From: Actinomycetota bacterium
GTDB taxonomy: Bacteria; Actinomycetota; Thermoleophilia; Gaiellales; F1-60-MAGs149
DNA: 64,000 nucleotides
Reading direction: 5' to 3'
Assembly: GCA_026392355.1 (NCBI GenBank)
Contig: JAPLCF010000030.1
Location: forward strand, 310,001-374,000
A program made the position numbers and the translations under genes. The notes beneath the pieces were generated by a model. It saw only the letters and a list, made by a program, of their open reading frames with translations. It did no database searches and was not told the origin of the DNA. Of this stretch, positions 27,436 through 37,063 are shown piece by piece. Each line of letters begins with the position of its first letter. Position 1 is the stretch's first letter.

Positions 27436-29135
27436 CTGATCTCGATATCCCCTGGATCCGCCCCGAGCTGGCCCAGCCCTCGCCCTACCGCTGGCAGGAG
27501 GGCATTCCCGACGAGGTCGTGGCGCGCTTTGACCTCAATACGCTGCCGCTCAATCCCTCGTGGTGGCCGGGTATCGCCCGAACGATCGCTGCGCAGTCCG
27601 TCAGCTCGTACCCCGAAGCCGACTACGCACCGCTCAAGCGGGCGATCGCCAGCTACCTCGAGATCGATGCGGCCTGCGTCGTGCCAACCGCCGGCGGCGA
27701 TGAGGCAATCCTGCTGACGGCCTGGCTCGCGCTGGGCCGTGGCGATCGCGCCGTGGTTGGGCGCCCCACGTACCAGCTGCACGCCGCGAGCGTCCGCATG
27801 ACGGGCGCCGAGGTCGATTTGGTCGATCCGCTGCCCGGTCCTGCGCTACGCCTCGATCTCGACACGATCGCGGAGAAGGCCAAGGGCGCTCGCCTCGTCT
27901 GGCTCTGCTCGCCCAACAACCCAACCGGCGAGGATATCCCGGCCGACAAGATCCGCGAGATCGCGGCGAACTGCCAAGGCCTCGTCTGCGTCGACCAGGC
28001 CTACCTCGAATTCGGCGGCTCGACGGATCATCTGGCGCTGCTCGACGAGTTGCCAAACATCGTCTTCGTCCGCACGTTCTCAAAGGGCTGGGGCATGGGC
28101 GCATTGCGCGCCGGCTATGCCATCGCCAACCCGCTGGTCGCCGGTGCCATGGATGCCCTGCGCCCGCCGGGCTCCCTCTCCACCGGCTCCGCCCTCGGCG
28201 CCGAGCTCGCGTGCGGACACGCGGACACCATGCGCGTGGATACCGCCAACTATCGCGCCGAACGCGAGCGCCTCAGTGCCGGCTTCCGCGAGCTCGGACT
28301 CGAGATCATTGGCGAGGCCGCGAACTTCGTCTGTGCCCGCACACCCTGGTCTGGCGACGAACTCTTCGGCAAACTCGCGAGCCGCGGGCTGATCGTGCGC
28401 ACCTTCGGGCATGAGCCGCTACTCGCCGATGCCTTCCGGGCCTGTGTGGCGGTGCCGGCCGACAACGACAAGCTGCTGGCGGCGCTCGCCGACCTGCTCG
28501 GCAAGCCGGCTCCGGCCCCCGCCGATCCCACCGTCGGGGCCAGCACGTTCGGACGTGGCGCGCTCATCGAGCGGCGCACGAAGGAGACCGACATTCGCCT
28601 GCGGGCGACGCTCGACGGCAGCGGCAATGCGCGCATTGCCACCGGGGTCGGCTTCCTCGATCACATGCTGACCGCGCTCGGGCACCACTCGTTGATGGAT
28701 CTCGACCTGGCCTGCACCGGCGACACGCACATCGACCCGCACCACACGGTCGAGGACTGCGGCATCGTGCTCGGCCAGGCGATCGACGCAGCGCTCGGCG
28801 ACCGTGCCGGCATCACCCGCTTCGGCGATGCCTCGGCCCCGCTCGATGAGGCACTCGGCCGGGCCACCGTCGACTTCTCTGGTCGCGGCTCGAGCACCGT
28901 ACGCATCAACTTCACCGACACGATGATCGGCGAGCTACCGACGTCGCTGATCCCGCACCTGATCGACTGCATCGCGATCAATGCTCGCGCCACGATCCAT
29001 GTGGAGGCAAGCGGCGAGGACGACCATCACATTGCCGAGGCAGCCTTCAAGGCATTGGCCCGTGCCCTGCGTGAGGCCTGGTCGATGGATCCGCGGCGTG
29101 GCACGCAGATCGCGTCCACCAAGGGCTCGCTCTGA
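27432..29135 (+). CDS. hisCB: fusion of histidinol-phosphate aminotransferase (HisC) and imidazoleglycerol-phosphate dehydratase (HisB)
   Basis: A single 567-residue frame. Residues 1-355 are HisC: CSPNNPTGEDIP, VCVDQAYLEFGG and the PLP lysine K218 in RTFSKGWGMGALRAGYA. A Pro/Ala-rich linker (about 357-372) leads to HisB: ERRTKETDIRLRATLDG, GVGFLDHMLTALGHHS, the metal motif DPHHTVEDCGI (435-445) and GEDDHHIAEAAFKALARAL (528-545). It covers two steps on either side of HisB's product, imidazole acetol phosphate, which HisC then uses directly. No stop or frameshift lies in the linker. The phosphatase for histidinol phosphate and hisD are not in the window. Confidence 0.95.
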   Translation: MTDLDIPWIRPELAQPSPYRWQEGIPDEVVARFDLNTLPLNPSWWPGIARTIAAQSVSSYPEADYAPLKRAIASYLEIDAACVVPTAGGDEAILLTAWLALGRGDRAVVGRPTYQLHAASVRMTGAEVDLVDPLPGPALRLDLDTIAEKAKGARLVWLCSPNNPTGEDIPADKIREIAANCQGLVCVDQAYLEFGGSTDHLALLDELPNIVFVRTFSKGWGMGALRAGYAIANPLVAGAMDALRPPGSLSTGSALGAELACGHADTMRVDTANYRAERERLSAGFRELGLEIIGEAANFVCARTPWSGDELFGKLASRGLIVRTFGHEPLLADAFRACVAVPADNDKLLAALADLLGKPAPAPADPTVGASTFGRGALIERRTKETDIRLRATLDGSGNARIATGVGFLDHMLTALGHHSLMDLDLACTGDTHIDPHHTVEDCGIVLGQAIDAALGDRAGITRFGDASAPLDEALGRATVDFSGRGSSTVRINFTDTMIGELPTSLIPHLIDCIAINARATIHVEASGEDDHHIAEAAFKALARALREAWSMDPRRGTQIASTKGSL

Positions 29136-29136
29136 C

Positions 29137-29745
29137 GTGACCGCCGTTACGGTCGTCGACTACGGCGGCGGCAACGTTCGCTCGTTGTGTGCCGCGCTCG
29201 AGCGGTGTGGCGCTGCGGTTACGGTTTCTGCGGATCCCGACGTAGTGGCGGCTTCTCCACGACTAATGCTTGCCGGCCAAGGCGCCGCCGGTGCAGCCAT
29301 GCGGGCTCTCGACTCCACGGGGCTCGCTGAGGCATTGCGCGACTCCGCGCGCCGCCACGTACCGCTCCTCGGCGTCTGCGTGGGTCTCCAGGTGCTGTTC
29401 GACCACTCGGACGAGGACGACTGCACGTGCTTGGGTCTGCTGCACGGGTCGGTGCACCGGATCCAGGGTGCTGAGCGTCTGCCCCATCTCGGCTGGAACG
29501 ACGTCGAGCCGCTGATTGAGCACCTGCTCACGCAGGATCTGCCGGCCATCACCTACTTCGCCCACTCGTACGCGGTCACGGCGGACATCCCGTCCGCGGT
29601 GGCTGTGACACGCATCGATCAGGCGACGATCGCTTCGGTGGTGGCGCGTGGCTCCATCGCCGGTGCGCAGTTTCACCCCGAGCGGTCTTCGGAGGCTGGG
29701 CGCCAGCTGCTGCGCCGCTTCCTCGCCTGGGATGGGAGCCACTGA
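29137..29745 (+). CDS. hisH: imidazole glycerol phosphate synthase, glutaminase subunit
   Basis: A 202-residue class-I glutamine amidotransferase supplying ammonia to HisF. The start is GTG 29137, one nucleotide after the hisCB stop, giving TAVTVVDYGGGNVRSL. The nucleophile is in LLGVCVGLQVLF and the His/Glu pair in GAQFHPERSSEAG. The family's usual LPGVGAF stretch is LAGQGAAGAAM here, a local divergence near the oxyanion strand. Its TGA overlaps the hisF ATG as TGATG. Confidence 0.93.
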   Translation: MTAVTVVDYGGGNVRSLCAALERCGAAVTVSADPDVVAASPRLMLAGQGAAGAAMRALDSTGLAEALRDSARRHVPLLGVCVGLQVLFDHSDEDDCTCLGLLHGSVHRIQGAERLPHLGWNDVEPLIEHLLTQDLPAITYFAHSYAVTADIPSAVAVTRIDQATIASVVARGSIAGAQFHPERSSEAGRQLLRRFLAWDGSH

Positions 29746-30494
29746 TGCTGCGTCGCCGCATCATCCCCTGCCTCGACGTCTCGGGCGGCCGCGTCGTCAA
29801 GGGCGTCGAGTTCGTCAACCTGCGCGACTGTGGCGAGCCGGTCGATGCCGCGCTGCGCTACGCCGAGCAGGGTGCCGACGAGCTGTGCTGGCTCAACATC
29901 ACCGCGGGCGATGAGGCATGGGACCAGCTGTTGACGCAGGTCGCTGATGCCGGCACGCGAATCGACGTGCCACTCACGGTCGGTGGCGGCGTCTCCGATG
30001 AGCCTCACGTGCGTGATCTCCTTGGGGCGGGCGCCGACAAGGTGTCGATCAACAGCGCAGCGCTCGATCGGCCCGACCTCGTGGCCGAATGTGCCGAGCG
30101 CCATGGGTCGCAATGCATCGTGGTGGCTATCGATGCCCGCCGTACGGGCGACGTCTGGGAGGCAGTTGCCTCTGGCGGTCGTCGCGCGACCGGACGCAAT
30201 GCGGTCGATTGGGCACGCGAGGCCGTGGAGCGAGGCGCGGGCGAGCTCCTGGTGACGAGCATGGACTCCGACGGCACACAGCGCGGCTATGCACTCGATC
30301 TCTACGAGCGTTTGCTCGCGGCAGTCGACGTGCCGATCATCGCCTCGGGCGGTGCCAGCAGTCCCGCCGACATTGCCGACGTCTTGGAGCTCGGCGTCTC
30401 CGCCGCCTTGGCTGCGAGCATCTTCCATGACGGCATCCACACAGTCGAGGAGGTGAAGCACACATGTCGGGAACGGAACCTACCGATGCGCTGA
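29745..30494 (+). CDS. hisF: imidazole glycerol phosphate synthase, cyclase subunit
   Basis: A 249-residue TIM barrel that makes IGP and AICAR with HisH. It starts [20 protein letters not shown] with catalytic Asp, has [43 protein letters not shown] with the second catalytic Asp, and [19 protein letters not shown]. The usual LDITAS segment reads [14 protein letters not shown], so it has an Asn and some divergence in that loop. The 3' end overlaps hisIE by 31 nt, the largest overlap inside the operon. Confidence 0.94.
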   Translation: MLRRRIIPCLDVSGGRVVKGVEFVNLRDCGEPVDAALRYAEQGADELCWLNITAGDEAWDQLLTQVADAGTRIDVPLTVGGGVSDEPHVRDLLGAGADKVSINSAALDRPDLVAECAERHGSQCIVVAIDARRTGDVWEAVASGGRRATGRNAVDWAREAVERGAGELLVTSMDSDGTQRGYALDLYERLLAAVDVPIIASGGASSPADIADVLELGVSAALAASIFHDGIHTVEEVKHTCRERNLPMR

Positions 30495-31108
30495 CGCTCA
30501 CAGGCACGCCGCGCTTTGACGACGATGGGCTGATCCCCGCGATCTGCCAGGACACCATTGATGGCTCGGTGCTGATGCTCGCGTGGATGAACGCCGAGGC
30601 GCTCGACCGCACGCTCTCCACCCGTCACGCCTGGTTCTGGTCGCGCTCGCGTCAAGAGCTATGGGAGAAGGGTGCAACCAGCGGCAACGTGCTCACGGTC
30701 CAGGACCTGCGCCTCGACTGCGACCAAGATGCATTGCTCGTGATGGTCTCCCCTGCTGGTCCCGCCTGCCATACCGGTGCACGCACCTGCTGGGGCGACG
30801 ACGCCGGCCCTCTGCTCACGCGTCTGGCGGGCACGATCGAGTCGCGCCGCGGCGCCGACCCGGAAACGTCGTACGTTGCGCGTCTGCTCGGCTCTGACCG
30901 CTCACTCGCTGCCGGCAAGGTCGCCGAGGAGTCGGCCGAGGTGCTCGATGCCGCACCGGGCTCCGACCAGCAGGTCGAGGAAGCCGCCGACGTGCTGTTC
31001 CACCTGCTGGCGCTCCTGGCCCGTGACGGCGTTGATCCCCTGCGCGTGCTGGACGTGCTCGCGCAGCGCGAGGGCCTGCCGCCGCGCTGGCTACGAGACG
31101 CCACGTGA
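30464..31108 (+). CDS. hisIE: bifunctional phosphoribosyl-AMP cyclohydrolase / phosphoribosyl-ATP pyrophosphatase
   Basis: A 214-residue fusion for histidine steps two and three. The HisI part has [27 protein letters not shown], the metal motif [12 protein letters not shown] and the zinc cysteines in [10 protein letters not shown]. The HisE part from about residue 125 has [24 protein letters not shown] and [16 protein letters not shown]. The ATG lies inside hisF with GAGGAGG upstream. I saw no later start that keeps the whole HisI domain, so the 31-nt overlap appears real. Confidence 0.94.
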   Translation: MSGTEPTDALTLTGTPRFDDDGLIPAICQDTIDGSVLMLAWMNAEALDRTLSTRHAWFWSRSRQELWEKGATSGNVLTVQDLRLDCDQDALLVMVSPAGPACHTGARTCWGDDAGPLLTRLAGTIESRRGADPETSYVARLLGSDRSLAAGKVAEESAEVLDAAPGSDQQVEEAADVLFHLLALLARDGVDPLRVLDVLAQREGLPPRWLRDAT

Positions 31109-31824
31109 GCGACGCCCCCGACCAGTACGAGCCCATCTCCGAGATCTACGACGCGTGGTGCCTTGAAGTTCAGGAAGACATCGGCTTCTACATCGGCATG
31201 GCGCTTGGCACAGAGACAAAGGTCGTGGAACTCGCAGCCGGCACTGGCCGCATCGCGATCCCACTGGCCCTGTCGGGCTATGACGTGATCGCCATCGATC
31301 GCTCCGAGCCGATGCTCGACCTGCTGCGCGGTAAGGCGGCGGAGGCGGGCGCTACCGAGCGGATCGACGTCCGTGTCGGCGACCTCACCGCCCCCGGCAT
31401 CGAGGGCCGGTACGACCGCGTGCTGGTGCCGTTCCGCAGCCTGCTCCACCTCGCCACCGACGAGGAGCGTCTTGCCGCCTTCCGCGCCATGCACCAGCTC
31501 CTCACGCCCGATGGCTATCTCGCCTTCGACGTCTTCAGCCCTACCCCCGCAGACATCACGGCCACCCACCGAGTCTGGCACCACCGGGATTCGGGCGCGA
31601 AGGAACGAGCCGACTGGAACCGTCCAGACGGCACCACGCACGTCGAGGTCGAGATGCGTGGTCGCACCACCACACTCGTCCTCCACCCACTCCCGGCCAA
31701 ACGCTGGCTCGAGCTCGTCGAAGAGGCGGGCTTCGAAGTAATCACCACCTGGGGCGGCTTCGACGGCGAAAAGGTGCGCGGTGACGGCACCGGCGATCTC
31801 GTCATCGTGGCGCAGCCGCTCTAG
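31105..31824 (+). CDS. class I SAM-dependent methyltransferase
   Basis: A 239-residue Rossmann methyltransferase: [36 protein letters not shown] forms the SAM-binding motif I and acidic loop, then FDVFSPT and a C-terminal strand pair [10 protein letters not shown]. Substrate not identifiable. GTG 31105 overlaps the hisIE stop (GTGA), so it is translationally coupled to the histidine operon, although it has no known role in that pathway. It ends in CTAG shared with the convergent lipoprotein gene. Confidence 0.85.
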   Translation: MSDAPDQYEPISEIYDAWCLEVQEDIGFYIGMALGTETKVVELAAGTGRIAIPLALSGYDVIAIDRSEPMLDLLRGKAAEAGATERIDVRVGDLTAPGIEGRYDRVLVPFRSLLHLATDEERLAAFRAMHQLLTPDGYLAFDVFSPTPADITATHRVWHHRDSGAKERADWNRPDGTTHVEVEMRGRTTTLVLHPLPAKRWLELVEEAGFEVITTWGGFDGEKVRGDGTGDLVIVAQPL

Positions 31825-33887
31825 CCGGTCACGACGGAGGGCGTCGACGAGTCGCCGCCGTTCCGCGCCGGTAGGTACTTGACAAGCGCACGGCACGCCT
31901 TCGGCAGTTTACGCGCCGTACCGTTCGAGGCGGTCAGGGTCGCCGTGTTCGAGAACGGCTTGACCTGTCCGAACTCTGGCTGCAGGTGCTTGCCCGTTCC
32001 GGTCATCCCGACGAAGCCGATCGCATCGTACGGCATCATGAACCCGTTGCCGGTGAGCGTTCCCTGCAGCCGTGCCCCGGCACCCGTACCACCGAGGATC
32101 ACCGTCTTCTGCACGGGACCCGGCGACACCGCGGTAGCGCAAAGGAGATCCACAGAGCTTGCACCGCGCAGGAGGATCGTGCCGCTGCCCATACCGACCT
32201 CGCTCGCGGCACCGCCGACGACCGTCATCTTGCCCGCCTGCGCCACGTACGCGCCGCCCGCGAATGCTCCGAACGCGCCCGGCCGCATCGCGCCGTTGCC
32301 GCGGCGCGGCGTCGACCAGCGATAGCGTCCGCCGAAGACCGAGCCATCGAGGCGCATCGTCTGCGGCGCCTTACTCGAGACGCGCAGCGTCTTGCCCTTG
32401 GACAGCCTCATGGTTGTCACGGCCGAATAGCCGCTCGCACGATCCGAGCTGCCAGTCAGGCGCCGCGTTCCGGAGGCCGAGGAGATGTACACGGCCCGGA
32501 AGACACTGGCCGGGCTGGCTGTGCAATTGGCCACATTGTCGGCAAACGCGGTCGTGACGACGTGCGGCCCGGCAGCGAGGGCGGTGAACGTCGCAGTCTT
32601 TGACTCCGTGGTGGTCTGATCAGAGAAGGTGACGGTCGATTCATACGCGCCGTCACCGTCATAATCGACGCAAGCGGTGTCGACATACAGTGAAGACGCG
32701 GTCTTCGTGAAGGTCGCGGTGACCGTCGCTCCAGCCGATGGCGCTTCGGTCGACAGATCGACTTCGCTGGTCGCCGTCGAGGTAAAGCTCGCAGGCGTCA
32801 GCATCGTCGTCGCGGTGCCTGTCTGGCCTGCGGCGTTGGTCACCTTGACGCCGACCGTCGGCCCTTGGGTCAATGCGTTGAAACCCTCGGACACGATGAC
32901 GAACGGCTGCAGCACGCTGTCGGGGACGATCGCGACCCCACTGGGCACCGTCACGGATGCGTCCTGCGCCGCAGGCTGATCGCCGTACACGCCGTCGCCA
33001 TTCAGATCCCAGCTGTAGGTGAGCGCCGTTCCGCCGGGATCGGTCGAGGTGCGGGCATCGACCTCCCGCCAGAGATACTCGCCGATCGCTCCGCTGGCGG
33101 ACGCCGGGGTTGCGCGCGCGATGAGGCGCGCGGTCGGTGCCGTCGCCACGGGCGTGACCGGCTCTGCCTTCTTAAGGTTCACCCGCATCCACGAGGTGGC
33201 CTGGATCGGCATTCCGACCGCCGCGGGCGATTCGAACGTCGTTCCGTCCTGCAGGTGGAACGACCAGGGTTGCAGCGCACTCGTGGTGGTGCTCACGAAG
33301 AGCCACGTCACCCTGCTCGCCGACGTGGGCAGAGCCGGCGTATCGAGCGTGAGCTTGTTGCCCTCGAACGCCTTGGCACACTGCAGGCCGTAGGTGAACG
33401 GCTTGGCTTGCGCCGGGAGCTGCTTCGCGATGGTGTCTACCCCTCCACCCGTGAGAGCGATGAGGTCGCTGAGCGGTGCCAAGAGCACGTCTGCCGACTC
33501 GAACCATGCCCAGGTGCCACTCGGGCACGCCCATTCGGGCTTCAACGCAGCGGGACTCCATCCCCCGCCCGCGGTCTGGTTGAAGCGGAGCGGCGTCCAT
33601 ACGAGCCACGACCCGGTCAAGTCGATCGTGGTCTTGCTGCTGGCGGTGAGATCGATGGTCGTCGTCGTCGTCTCGATGCCGGCGGCAGCCGCGGTGGAGG
33701 GTGTGACCGCGCCCGAGGCGGCCGTGGCGGTGACCGACTTGTCGTCGGCAAGCGGAGCCGCGGCGCGGTTGACGGACAGGTAGGCCGTCGGCGACACGAA
33801 ACTGCACGCGCTGGCGGTCAGCGCAACGGCAACGAGCAAGAAGATGGGGACGGGGAGACGGCGCATTGAGGACGTGACAATCATCAC
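31821..33887 (-). CDS. large secreted protein with PKD-like modules, probable lipoprotein
   Basis: A 688-residue exported protein. The N-terminus (MRRLPVPIFLLVAVALTASAC) is a signal peptide with a possible lipidated Cys28. A Thr-rich stretch follows (GIETTTTTIDLTASSKTTIDL). Middle regions look like PKD or similar Ig-like modules: DPGGTALTYSWDLNGDGVYGD and ACVDYDGDGAYESTVTFSD. The C-terminal ~200 residues are Gly/Ser-rich and do not resemble a family I know. It may act at the cell surface; no catalytic motif is visible. ATG 33887 is chosen for GGGAA upstream; ATG 33866 is possible. Confidence 0.75.
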   Translation of the reverse strand: MMIVTSSMRRLPVPIFLLVAVALTASACSFVSPTAYLSVNRAAAPLADDKSVTATAASGAVTPSTAAAAGIETTTTTIDLTASSKTTIDLTGSWLVWTPLRFNQTAGGGWSPAALKPEWACPSGTWAWFESADVLLAPLSDLIALTGGGVDTIAKQLPAQAKPFTYGLQCAKAFEGNKLTLDTPALPTSASRVTWLFVSTTTSALQPWSFHLQDGTTFESPAAVGMPIQATSWMRVNLKKAEPVTPVATAPTARLIARATPASASGAIGEYLWREVDARTSTDPGGTALTYSWDLNGDGVYGDQPAAQDASVTVPSGVAIVPDSVLQPFVIVSEGFNALTQGPTVGVKVTNAAGQTGTATTMLTPASFTSTATSEVDLSTEAPSAGATVTATFTKTASSLYVDTACVDYDGDGAYESTVTFSDQTTTESKTATFTALAAGPHVVTTAFADNVANCTASPASVFRAVYISSASGTRRLTGSSDRASGYSAVTTMRLSKGKTLRVSSKAPQTMRLDGSVFGGRYRWSTPRRGNGAMRPGAFGAFAGGAYVAQAGKMTVVGGAASEVGMGSGTILLRGASSVDLLCATAVSPGPVQKTVILGGTGAGARLQGTLTGNGFMMPYDAIGFVGMTGTGKHLQPEFGQVKPFSNTATLTASNGTARKLPKACRALVKYLPARNGGDSSTPSVVTG

Positions 33888-33952
33888 GTTCCCGACACGC
33901 TAGTCGACCTTATCGCGAATGCAAGACGACCAGGCGTTCGCCCACAGCCCCG

Positions 33953-34963
33953 TCAGGCAGACGCGATATCGGCGACGAGCGCATCAACGTCAGCGGGCGT
34001 CGTGTCCCACGCCGTCATCAGACGCGCCACATTGCGCGGCGCGTCCCAGATGTAGAACTGATGCGTCGCGGCGAGCGCTTCGATGCGAGCGGCAGGCAGC
34101 ACGGCGAAGACGGCGTTGGCCTCAACGGGGTAGTCGATCGAGACACCCGGAACGTCGGCGATGCCTGAGGCCAGGCGGGCGGCCATCGCATTGGCGTGGG
34201 CGGCGTGAAGACGCCACCGATCATCCGTGAGCAACGCATCCACTTGGGCGGCGACGAAGCGCATCTTCGACTGCAGCTGTGTGGCCTGCTTGCGCGCGTT
34301 CTGGATCGGGCCGCGCAGGTCGGGGTTGCGAGCCACGACAACTTCGGCACCCATCGCGCCGTTCTTGGTGAGACCGAACGAGATGATGTCGGCACCCGGC
34401 ACGACCTCCCCCAACCCGCAGCCGTTATGAACGGCGGCGTTACAGAGGCGCGCGCCATCGACGTGCAGGAGCATGTCGTGTGCGTGCGCCCAGTCGGCGA
34501 GTTCCTGGACGGCCGCGGTCGAGTAGGCCGTACCGCACTCAGTGGACTGCGTTATGCTCACGACGCGCTGGACGACGTGATGCTGCTCGCGCGAGCGCAA
34601 CGCTCCCTCAAGGAGCTCGGGCGTGAGCCGCCCGTCGGGCGTGGCAACGGTCTCGATCTTGGAGCCCGTGATGCGCTCAGGCGCGCCGGCCTCGTCGAGG
34701 TCGATGTGTGCGCCCTTGGCGGCCAGCACGCACTCCCAGCCGCGCAGGGCGAGCGACAGTGCGACGACGTTCGCCCCGGTACCTGTCAGGCACAGCGCAA
34801 AGGCGGCGTCGCCGAAGGTGTCGCGCAGGCGGGCTTCGGCAGCTTCGGTCCACGGGTCCGCCCCGTAGCCGGAGGCATGGCCGATGTTTGCCGAACTGAT
34901 CGCCTCAAGGACCTCGGGCACGAGGCCCGCGTGGTTATCGCTACCGAAGGTCATCTCAGCCAT
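33953..34963 (-). CDS. threonine aldolase (low-specificity / beta-eliminating lyase family)
   Basis: A 336-residue fold-type-I PLP enzyme splitting L-(allo-)threonine to glycine and acetaldehyde. It starts EMTFGSDNHAGLVPEVLEA, has GTGANVVALSLAL, LLHVDGARLCNAA with the cofactor Asp, and the Schiff-base lysine in SFGLTKNGAMGAE. I set the start at ATG 34963, 8 nt inside the end of trmH; the track ORF to 35389 runs through trmH in another frame. It is the last gene of the thrS/infC minus-strand run. Confidence 0.9.
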   Translation of the reverse strand: MAEMTFGSDNHAGLVPEVLEAISSANIGHASGYGADPWTEAAEARLRDTFGDAAFALCLTGTGANVVALSLALRGWECVLAAKGAHIDLDEAGAPERITGSKIETVATPDGRLTPELLEGALRSREQHHVVQRVVSITQSTECGTAYSTAAVQELADWAHAHDMLLHVDGARLCNAAVHNGCGLGEVVPGADIISFGLTKNGAMGAEVVVARNPDLRGPIQNARKQATQLQSKMRFVAAQVDALLTDDRWRLHAAHANAMAARLASGIADVPGVSIDYPVEANAVFAVLPAARIEALAATHQFYIWDAPRNVARLMTAWDTTPADVDALVADIASA

Positions 34964-35708
34964 GGCTACGACTCCGGAAGGCGAGCGCCAATGCGATCGC
35001 ACCGGCAGCGGCAACGTTGAGCGACTCGGCGCGGTCGGACTGTGGGATGCGGCAAATGACGTCGGCACGCCTACGGACGGACGTCGGCAACCCGTCGCGC
35101 TCTGCGCCGAGGGCCAGCAGCACTGGGCCACTGAAGTCCACGTCAGCGATATCCGTATCCGCATTGGCGTCGAGGGCGACCAGGCGCACGCCGGGATAGG
35201 CCTGGGCGACATCGTCGATCGGTTGCGTCGGCACGGTGAACGTGGCACCCATGGCTGCGCGCACCGCCTTGGGGCCCGTGGGATCGGCCGACGGCGCGCC
35301 CAGCACGACAACGTCGGCGGCAAAGGCGGCTGCCGAGCGCAGGAGCGTGCCGACGTTGCCTGGATCCCCGACGCCGCAGAGTGCGACACCGAGGCCCATC
35401 AGCTGCGCTGGGGCCTGCGGCAGCGACGCCGTCTTGATCACACCGATCTGGCGCGTGCCGGAGCCAAGCGACGAGAAGCTGTCGAGGATGTCGCCACGCA
35501 CCACGAGCGGTGTAAAGCCTGCACCCTGCGGCGACGGCGTCTCGTCGCGCACGAGCAGATCTTCGAAGCTGCACCCAGCGCTCAGCGCGGCTTCGACGAG
35601 GTCCTCTCCTTCGATCACGAACGCGCCAGCCTCACGCCGCGCGGACGTGCGTGCCAGCGAGCGCACGCGCAACAGCCGCGGGTTCCGCGGGCTGCGGATA
35701 GGCTCCAT
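34956..35708 (-). CDS. TrmH/SpoU-family RNA 2'-O-methyltransferase
   Basis: A 250-residue SPOUT methyltransferase. An N-terminal substrate-binding domain (RNPRLLRVRSLARTSARREAGAFVIEGEDLVEAAL) precedes the knotted SAM domain with GVGDPGNVGTLLRSAAAF, LLALGAERDGLP and IPQSDRAESLNVAAAGAIAL, the three SpoU motifs. Placement right after rplT is common in bacteria, where it likely modifies 23S rRNA or tRNA. Start ATG 35708 is 13 nt after the rplT stop. Confidence 0.93.
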   Translation of the reverse strand: MEPIRSPRNPRLLRVRSLARTSARREAGAFVIEGEDLVEAALSAGCSFEDLLVRDETPSPQGAGFTPLVVRGDILDSFSSLGSGTRQIGVIKTASLPQAPAQLMGLGVALCGVGDPGNVGTLLRSAAAFAADVVVLGAPSADPTGPKAVRAAMGATFTVPTQPIDDVAQAYPGVRLVALDANADTDIADVDFSGPVLLALGAERDGLPTSVRRRADVICRIPQSDRAESLNVAAAGAIALALAFRSRSHG

Positions 35709-35721
35709 CAAGGGCGTTTGC

Positions 35722-36081
35722 CTACGCGGCGAGCGCGGACTTCGCCTGCTCGGCAAGTACGCCGAACGTGGCGGGCTCGTTGAGCGCGAGATCCGCGAGG
35801 ATCTTGCGATCCGCCGTCACACCGGCCAGCTTGAGGCCGTGCATGAACTGCGAGTACGAGAGCTCGTGCTGGCGGGCGCCCGCGTTGATGCGGACGATCC
35901 AGAGCGAGCGGAAGTCGCGCTTACGGACGCGACGGTCGCGGTAGGCGTAGTTGCCCGAGCGGGCAACCTGCATCTTGGCCTGGCGGTAGAGCTTGGACTT
36001 CAAGCCCCAATAGCCGGACGCCTCTTCGAGGACCTTGCGGCGCTTCTTCTGCGCGTGAACGGAACGCTTGACGCGAGTCAT
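35722..36081 (-). CDS. rplT: 50S ribosomal protein L20
   Basis: A 119-residue protein with the L20 signature: [51 protein letters not shown] and [24 protein letters not shown]. It binds 23S rRNA early in assembly. It is second to last of the infC-rpmI-rplT block before trmH. Confidence 0.98.
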   Translation of the reverse strand: MTRVKRSVHAQKKRRKVLEEASGYWGLKSKLYRQAKMQVARSGNYAYRDRRVRKRDFRSLWIVRINAGARQHELSYSQFMHGLKLAGVTADRKILADLALNEPATFGVLAEQAKSALAA

Positions 36082-36090
36082 GCCTAAACC

Positions 36091-36288
36091 CTATCGCTTT
36101 CCGAGGAGGCGAAGCGCCTCCGGGTAATCGGCCTTGGCCATGGGCTGATCCTGGCTGAGCTGGCGGCGGCGCTTGGCCGACATCTTCCCGCGCAGGTGAG
36201 CCTCATTGGCCTTACGGCGCGTGATGGTGCCCTTGCTGGACAGCTTCATGCGCTTCTTGGCACTGGAGTTGGTCTTGACCTTCGGCAT
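36091..36288 (-). CDS. rpmI: 50S ribosomal protein L35
   Basis: A 65-residue basic protein, PKVKTNSSAKKRMKLSSKGTI followed by RKANEAHL and ending ALRLLGKR, typical of L35. It lies between infC and rplT in the standard order. Confidence 0.97.
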   Translation of the reverse strand: MPKVKTNSSAKKRMKLSSKGTITRRKANEAHLRGKMSAKRRRQLSQDQPMAKADYPEALRLLGKR

Positions 36289-36305
36289 TGCAGTTCCTTT
36301 TATTC

Positions 36306-36962
36306 CTACGAGGTCGTCGTAGGCTCTTCGGCTTCCGCGGTGGGAGCCTCTTCGACTTCCGCATCCGGAGCCCCATCGGGGTCCTTCGCGGCCGCCTCCG
36401 CAGCGTCCTCCTTGAGGAGTTGCTTCGACGGAGCCAACATCATGACCATATTTCGTCCATCTTGTAGCGGTTCCGACTCGATGACCGCCATTTCCTTGAG
36501 ATCTTCGGCCAAACGGAGCAGCAATTCGCGTCCCTTTTCGGGGTGCGTCATCTCGCGTCCGCGGAACATGATGGTGACCTTGACCTTGTCATGGTTCTTC
36601 AAGAACCGCACAACATGGCCCTTCTTGGTCTCGTAATCGTGCACGCCGACCTTCGGGCGGAGCTTGATCTCTTTGATCACGATGACGTTCTGATGCTTGC
36701 GCGCCAGCTTCGCCTTCTGCTCCTGCTCGTACTTGTACTTCGAGTAGTCCATCACGCGGCAGACGGGCGGGCGCGCGTCGGCGGCGACCTCGACGAGGTC
36801 GAGGTTCTGGTTCCATGCAAACTCGAGCGCGTCGTCGCGGTCCTTGACCCCGATCTGCTCACCATCTGCGCCGATCAGGCGCACCTGCGGTACACGAATG
36901 GCCTCGTTGATGCGGGTACGCGGCTCCTCAGGGGGACGGTCGTATCCGCGGCGTGGCCTCAA
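36306..36962 (-). CDS. infC: translation initiation factor IF-3
   Basis: IF-3 with N-domain [23 protein letters not shown], linker, and C-domain [24 protein letters not shown]...[22 protein letters not shown]. It prevents premature subunit joining. The best start is TTG 36962 ([10 protein letters not shown]...), 8 nt after GGAG; there is no ATG or GTG in the right place, and the longer track ORF reads through the neighbouring promoter. IF-3 genes typically use rare start codons, which supports this. The last ~35 residues form an unusual acidic tail ([18 protein letters not shown]). Confidence 0.93.
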   Translation of the reverse strand: MRPRRGYDRPPEEPRTRINEAIRVPQVRLIGADGEQIGVKDRDDALEFAWNQNLDLVEVAADARPPVCRVMDYSKYKYEQEQKAKLARKHQNVIVIKEIKLRPKVGVHDYETKKGHVVRFLKNHDKVKVTIMFRGREMTHPEKGRELLLRLAEDLKEMAVIESEPLQDGRNMVMMLAPSKQLLKEDAAEAAAKDPDGAPDAEVEEAPTAEAEEPTTTS

Positions 36963-37063
36963 GACTGATGCTCCGTGCGCAAGGTGGCTGATCTCCGTTC
37001 GGTGGACGCCCGGCGGAATGTAGCCCGGACGGCGTGATGGTAGCAGGGGTTCACAGACCGACT

